A DNA stretch of 64,000 nucleotides. Origin: Zingiber officinale (lineage: Eukaryota > Streptophyta > Magnoliopsida > Zingiberales > Zingiberaceae). The notes beneath the pieces are model-generated. The model had not been told where the DNA came from, searched no databases, and saw only the letters and a list, made by a program, of their open reading frames with translations. The stretch's first letter is position 1; each line of letters starts with the position of its first letter. Positions 59,400 to 64,000 of the stretch are shown here, piece after piece. Made by a program: the position numbers and the translations under genes. The DNA is taken from assembly GCF_018446385.1 (NCBI RefSeq), contig NC_055990.1, positions 25,691,891 through 25,755,890 on the forward strand. Direction: 5' to 3'.

Positions 59400-59565
59400 T
59401 GGTATTGATTAAATTGAATTAATTTTGATTAAATTGAATTTATTAGATTAAACTAATTTTGATTAAGTTGAATTTATTTTGATTAAATTAAATTAATTTT
59501 GATTAAGTTGAATTTATTTTGATTAAATTGAATTAATTTTGATTAAATTGAATTAATTTTAAAGT
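59400..59565. repeat. ~20-bp AT-rich tandem repeat
   Basis: About eight copies of 'gattaaattgaattaatttt' with few changes lie between the two stem-loops. Confidence 0.85.
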
Positions 59566-59580
59566 AAGTTGAACCTAGAT

Positions 59581-59638
59581 CCATCTCACCTGATTCTAAG
59601 TTATCAATCAAGTACTCTTAAGTAATTTTGTGAGATGG
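59581..59638. other. Stem-loop with CCATCTCAC arms, copy 2
   Basis: The same nine-base arms (59581-59589 and 59630-59638) enclose a loop related to, but different from, copy 1 ('tgattctaagttatcaatca' against 'tgaatctaaatgatcaaaac'). Confidence 0.55.
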
Positions 59639-59708
59639 TTATCTTTAATTTAGGTTATTTCTAAGGATTAATTTACATTTGAGTTAAGCTTAGGTTTTCC
59701 AATTAGTC

Positions 59709-59828
59709 AATTAAATATGTATTTCAAAGATTGGTTCCCAGGTCGTGGTGAGACACTAGGCCTTCTTGAGTATGAGATCATCCACCACTTCCTAGACAGA
59801 GCCGCTCAAAGAGATTACATATTTAATT
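59709..59828 (-). other. Conserved ~120-nt structured module, copy 6
   Basis: On the minus strand the arms AATTAAATATGTA (59816-59828 reversed) and TACATATTTAATT (59709-59721 reversed) pair perfectly over 13 bases. Inside, GTGGTG pairs perfectly with CACCAC, AGGC-CTAGT-GTCT forms a hairpin directly abutting CACCAC, and TCTCA can pair with TGGGA across it. It lies between gag and protease of element C. Best-preserved non-LTR copy. Confidence 0.65.
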
Positions 59829-60238
59829 TTCTTTTTGAAATCCCTAGGTTTAACTGAACAAGTGTAAATTACGCCTAGGTCCTTAATCTATCCTAATCTA
59901 AATATGCTTAATATAAGGGAAATAAATAAACAATTATCAATCAATTTTATCTATTTATTAAGATAATTTTCCTATTGGCTCCCCCTGGATCATGATCTCG
60001 ATATGGTCTATCAAGGCAATGTACTTGATCCTTGGGGACCCAATATTGACCAAGTCCAACTTGATTGACCAAGTTAGACTAAGGTACCCATGCTTGGACT
60101 ATCTTACTATTCGGTCTGTTAATAAGCGCTAAATAAGACCGATGTTTCTTTTTAGCTTTAAATCCTAGTCCGGATCGATTGTATGACGACTTTCTATTTT
60201 CCAAGAATCAAGTCAAGATTCTTGGAACCCAGTGTAAA

Positions 60239-61611
60239 TTATTCCAATGTAGTCTTCAAATCCTTGACTTGACTTTTCAGGTTGGAATTCTCTTCCTCAA
60301 GTTTTTGGACTTGAGTTAAGATTCCAGTCTGAACAGGGTCAGCCAAGGATTCAGTATTAGTCACTTCTTTAAGGGATGTTACCTCCTTTAGAATCAACTT
60401 GATCCGAACATTGGATTTTGCTAACTTATGCATTAAATAATTAATTAAATTATATAGACGATTTGTACTTACAGAGGGGTTTGACCCTTCGGAAACGGAT
60501 GAGGATCCGTGGCTTCTCTCAGACTCAGCTTCCGATTCGTCCTCACTTCCAGATTTGTTAATGCAGTCCCGGGTCGTCATCGCGAGAAAACTCGTCTGTT
60601 CGAGTTCTTCGTCGTCGGGCTCTTCCGAGGATGACTCGTCCCAGGTTGCCTTCAAAGCTTTCTTCCTTCTTAGCTTCTTCGCATCCTTCTGGTTTGGGCA
60701 GTTCGCCTTGATGTGCCCCTTCTGATTGCATCCGTAGCACGTCACCTCAAACTTTACCTTTGGTTGGGCCTCCTTGGACTGAATTACCTTTTTAACATCT
60801 TTCTTGTTGAAGTCCTTCTTTCTATAGAGCTTCTTCACCAGGTTGACGAGTTCGGTCGTGAGTTCATCGTCATCATCTGAGTCCGGTTCTTCTTCTGATT
60901 CTGGTTCAGTTCTGCGTTTTGTTTTTGCTTCCTTGGTTCTGCTTGTACCTGCAACCAAAGCAATACCTTTCTCGGCTGGACGTGAGTTTACCTGTTCATA
61001 TAATTCAAACTCTGCAAATAATTCATCTAACTTAATGGAAGAGAGATCCTTAGAAACCTTGTAAGCGTCTACCATAGATGCCCACAAGGTATTCCTTGGA
61101 AAAGCGTTTAAAGCATACCTCAAGATGTCCCGGTTCTCTACTTTTTGTCTGATTGCATGTAGACCATTGAGTAGATCCTCTATCCGAGCGTGGAGCTGGC
61201 TAGCCGTCTCATCTTCCTGCATTTTAATATTATATAATTTATTAAATAATAAATTCCTCTTACTTACCTTGGTGTCGGCATTCCTTCATGAAGCTCGATC
61301 AGCTTCTCACAAAGTTCTTTGGCGCTCGTGAACGGGCTGACGCGGTTCAGCTCCTCCTTCGTCAGTTCGCATTGGAGGGTGCAGGTTGCTTTAGCATTGG
61401 CTTCTACCTTTTTGATAAGGGTTGCGTCCCAGTTTTCGTACGGTAGTGGCTTGCCGGTGCCGTCAGTTGGTATTTCCAGCCCGGTTTTGACGATCACCTA
61501 GACTTCAAAGTGAGTCTGGAGATACACCTCCATCCGACCCTTCCAGTACCCGAAATCATCTCCGGAGAAGAGCGGTGGGTGAGCAGTGCTGAAACCTTCT
61601 TGGAAAGCCAT
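60239..61611 (-). pseudogene. Gag polyprotein of element C
   Basis: It starts MAFQEGFSTAHPPLFSGD at 61611, then the Copia gag domain (WKGRMEVYL; ELHEG; YALNAFPRNTLWASMVDAY), a CCHC knuckle (CYGCNQKGHIKANC, about 60700-60742), acidic stretches and a coiled C-terminus. A TAG at 61498-61500 replaces an expected Trp codon, and the frame shifts near 61255-61270. The rest (61222-60239) is fully open for 327 residues. It is a different family from the gags of A, B and F. Confidence 0.85.
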
Positions 61612-61860
61612 TTTAGATCTATCAAAAATGAACAAAAAGAATGTCCCAAGACTTGATATTAGATTAGCAGTGCGGTATAAAAATAAGAATAAATTATGTT
61701 CTCGAGTGATGTTGACCAACTTCGAGAAAAGAATACGATTACGAAAAAAAACTAGATCGGAAGACGGCAAGAATACCGATTCCGATCGACTCCGAAAAAC
61801 TTTAAAAACACCACAAAAAATGTGCTTGATTGGTGGTTGCACCAAATCGAAGTTACCCTA

Positions 61861-61872
61861 CTTTGATACCAA
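61861..61872 (-). other. Primer-binding site of element C
   Basis: TTGGTATCAAAG on the minus strand, a variant of the Met-tRNA site, lies next to the LTR end. Confidence 0.7.
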
Positions 61873-61873
61873 T

Positions 61874-63141
61874 TGTTGGATCGAGACCGCGCTAGGGGGG
61901 GGGTAAATAGCGCTCGTGACTTTCATGCGTTTCGGATTCGAAAAACTTAACAAGTAACGCAACGGATATTAAAATAAGCACAACATAGAAGAACCCAACT
62001 ATTTACTTAGTTCGGAGCCTTGGACGACTCCTACTCCAAGACCGGCGATCGTCGATCGCTTTCGGTGGGCAACAACTATAATATCGTAAAGAGTACAAAT
62101 GTGTATTACAATAAGTGCAATAAAAAATATACCGACAACACGAAATGGAAATCTCGAAGCTCAGGGCCATCGGGAACTCGTAACAGCACTTCTGGATCGT
62201 CTTGTTAGCAACATATAGGAGATAGAACACTCTAGTATTGATTATTTGAGCTGCTGGTCGAGATGTCCTTTTATTGGACATTGAGGGCGCCTCCATGGAC
62301 TCACTGAGATGCCTTAAGCACGAAAACGTATCCCGGATCCTGCGTTGCGATAAGCCTCCACTGGCTGCTCGTTATCCACCTTGAGGCGCCTCCATCAACA
62401 GTCCAAGGCGCCTCAAAGCTGCGGTCCAGGGCGCCTCCAAGTCCCATGGAGGCACCTTTAGCTCCTCTGCACAGTCAGCTCACCTTTGCACCCGAGGCGC
62501 CTCCAAGCTCCATGGAGGGCGCCTCGGGTACTGTTCATCCGAGGCAAACCTTGTTTTTTTGACCCTGCAAGATATGTTAGTCCCGAAAACAAACACATAT
62601 CCTACAAGACAAAGGTTAGCACGATATAAATACAATAAATGAAGTATCTGATAGCCTCCAGACTGTCCGGTTCTGACTTCGGATTTCCAACCGAAAACCC
62701 TAGGTCGAACCGACACCTACTGTTCCCTCTTCCGGGGAACACGTCCTCACCTACTCCACTCAGGAGAGCATACCTGTTGCCAGTCCGGTCCTCCAGACCG
62801 ACTAGACTTTCTGCCTAGGGTTACCACCCCCTAGGATTTTTCGCCACCTAGGGTTACCTCCCCCTAGTACCTAAGGTTACCCCCCTTAGGAGTTTACACC
62901 ACCTAGGGTTACCACCCCCTAGGACCTAAGGTTGTCGCCCCTTAGGGGTTTCCTCCACCTAGGGTTATCACCCCCTAGGATCTAAGGTTACCGCCCTTAG
63001 AATTTTCCATCTGCCTAACTGCAGTTAGTACTTTCCTGAAATCTCATTTAAGCTCGTTAGATAACAATTAACCTTAACTTTGAATCCCTTTTGTCATTAT
63101 CAAAACTAAGGTTCAATCGTCAGATGCTTCCCGCACCAACA
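61874..63141 (-). repeat. 5' LTR of element C
   Basis: On the minus strand it runs from TGTTGGTGCG (63141) to CGATCCAACA (61874), 1.27 kb. It contains a 66-bp tandem array (62814-63003), GGCGCC boxes (62286-62524) and a CCAATAAAAGG TATA-like box (about 62265-62275). Confidence 0.8.
62814..63003. repeat. Tandem repeat of ~66 bp with nested palindromes
   Basis: About three units of 'cacctagggttaccaccccc' plus 'taggacctaaggtt' plus 'gccccttagg(g/a)' occur. Each unit can fold CCTAGGG with CCCTAGG and CCTAAGG with CCTTAGG. Confidence 0.8.
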
Positions 63142-63952
63142 ATTTTAGCATGCAAAACTCCAAGAAAGGTTTTCTACCTTTTCGGCATGGAGTACCTTTA
63201 TCTAAGGAGATGTGTCCTAAGACATCAAAGGAGATAGAGGAGATGAAGGTAGTTCCTTATGCTTTGGCTGTAGGAAGTCTAATGTATGCAATGCTATATA
63301 TGAGATCGGATATCTGTTTTGCCATGGGCACGGTTAGCAGATTTCAAAGTAACCCAGGTCCGGGACATTGGACTGCCTTAAAGCATATATTAAAGTACCT
63401 GAAAAGGACTAGAGATTATATCCTGCTTTACCAGGTAGATGATTTGCTCCCTGTGGGTTACATGGATTCGGACTTCCAATCAGATAGGGACAATGGTAAA
63501 TCAACCTTGGGGTATGTGTTTACTTTGGGAGGTGGAGCCATAGCATGGAGGAGTGTTAAGCAGAAATACGTTTCAGACTCCACCATGGAAGCTAAGTATG
63601 TGACAGCCTCTTAGGTAGCAAAAGAAGCTGTATAACTCAGAAACTTCTTAATGGACTTAGATGTGATTCCTGGTTTATCCAAAGTTATCACAATTTATTA
63701 TGACAACAGTGGTGCAGTAGCAAACTTGAAGGAACCATGAGCCCATAAGGTAAGTAAACACATTGAGCGCAAGTACCACCTGATACGAGACATCGTAAAA
63801 TGAGGAGAGGTTGTTGTCACCAAGATTACATCAGTAGATAACCTGGTAGATCCTTTCACTAAGGACCTTCTGGCAAGAGCTTTTGATAGGCATGTTGAGG
63901 GGATGAGAATCAGATATATGGCAGAATTTATGACAACATAGTCTTTTAATAT
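63142..63952 (+). pseudogene. Copia RT C-terminus and RNase H of element D
   Basis: The open part 63150-63614 covers the RT thumb (VVPYALAVGSLMYAMLYMRS) and the start of RNase H. After a TAG at 63612-63614 the frame continues with YDNSGAVANLKEP and KHIERKYHLIRDIV up to the polypurine tract. Stops are of the CAG-to-TAG, TGG-to-TAA and CGA-to-TGA kind. The 5' part is missing at the border with element C. Confidence 0.85.
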
Positions 63953-63963
63953 AAGTGGGAGAT
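63953..63963 (+). other. Polypurine tract of element D
   Basis: AAGTGGGAGAT abuts the LTR start TGTTGGGATG. Confidence 0.7.
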
Positions 63964-64000
63964 TGTTGGGATGTATGCTATAAGCCTAGCTTTTGTATGA
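63964..64000 (+). repeat. Start of the 3' LTR of element D (family G)
   Basis: The first 37 bases (TGTTGGGATGTATGC then 'ataagcctagctttt') match the 2.6-kb LTRs at 4464 and 16845. This ties those LTRs to a Copia pol. The rest lies beyond the window. Confidence 0.85.

Larger units (their letters stand above)
47750..63141 (-). mobile_element. Copia element C, split by element B and truncated at its 3' end
   Basis: On the minus strand the order is 5' LTR (63141-61874), PBS, gag (61611-60239), gag-pol spacer, protease (59215-58863), insertion of element B (58862-50675), gag-pre-integrase, integrase, RT and RNase H (50674-48003), then about 250 bases of tail. No 3' LTR is found left of 47750. The reading order across the insertion suggests one element. 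The alternative, that gag and pol come from two families, cannot be excluded. Confidence 0.65.

Overview
This window is plant nuclear DNA, most likely from a monocot with a large, repeat-rich genome. The retroelement style suggests Zingiberales to me, but that is a guess and nothing in the window proves it. Evidence for a plant is direct: plant-type spliced genes (Aux/IAA, a RHON1/BP-73-type Rho-N protein, a YebC/TACO1-type protein, an intronless VQ-motif gene) and deeply nested Copia and Gypsy LTR retrotransposons. No bacterial-style operons, rRNA, tRNA genes or CRISPR arrays were seen.

Layout. 1-13.3 kb: AT-rich foldback repeats invaded by a gag-only Copia-like element (1042-9916, minus, TSD GTTCC). 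That element is itself invaded by a Tourist-like MITE (4181-7973) that carries a 2.6-kb solo LTR (4464-7067, TSD AGTGT), and by another solo LTR (8393-9300). Two Tat/Ogre-type Gypsy LTRs follow. 13.3-21.8 kb: a second 2.6-kb LTR with primer-binding site (minus), a second gag-only element (plus), and a Gypsy LTR fragment. 22.4-24.4 kb: Aux/IAA gene, five exons, minus. 26-37.2 kb: RHON1-like gene, minus. Its first coding exon lies about 9.8 kb from the main exon because a 2.4-kb tandem duplication, a Copia element (29501-34541, TSD AGAAC) and a solo LTR inside that Copia (31558-33378, TSD ACATG) expanded the intron. 38.5-42.3 kb: YebC-family gene, six exons, minus. 45.3-46.0 kb: VQ-motif gene, minus. 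46.8-47.1 kb: foldback element. 47.7-64 kb: a decayed Copia element with gag, protease, integrase and RT (minus), split by another gag-only element whose LTR holds a 4.2-kb Gypsy-like LTR (51188-55365, TSD CCCCG), then the 3' end of a further Copia element (plus).

The four genes show no functional linkage: auxin signalling repression, organellar RNA handling, organellar translation or transcription, and WRKY/MAPK-linked regulation. They are ordinary genes in a gene island between retroelement nests.

The most unusual signal is a roughly 120-nt, apparently structured, RNA-like module present six times in the sense strand of different retroelements. In four it lies just 3' of gag; in two it is inside the 2.6-kb LTR. 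A basal AU stem is kept by compensatory changes, and the core can form a pseudoknot. I know of no name for it.
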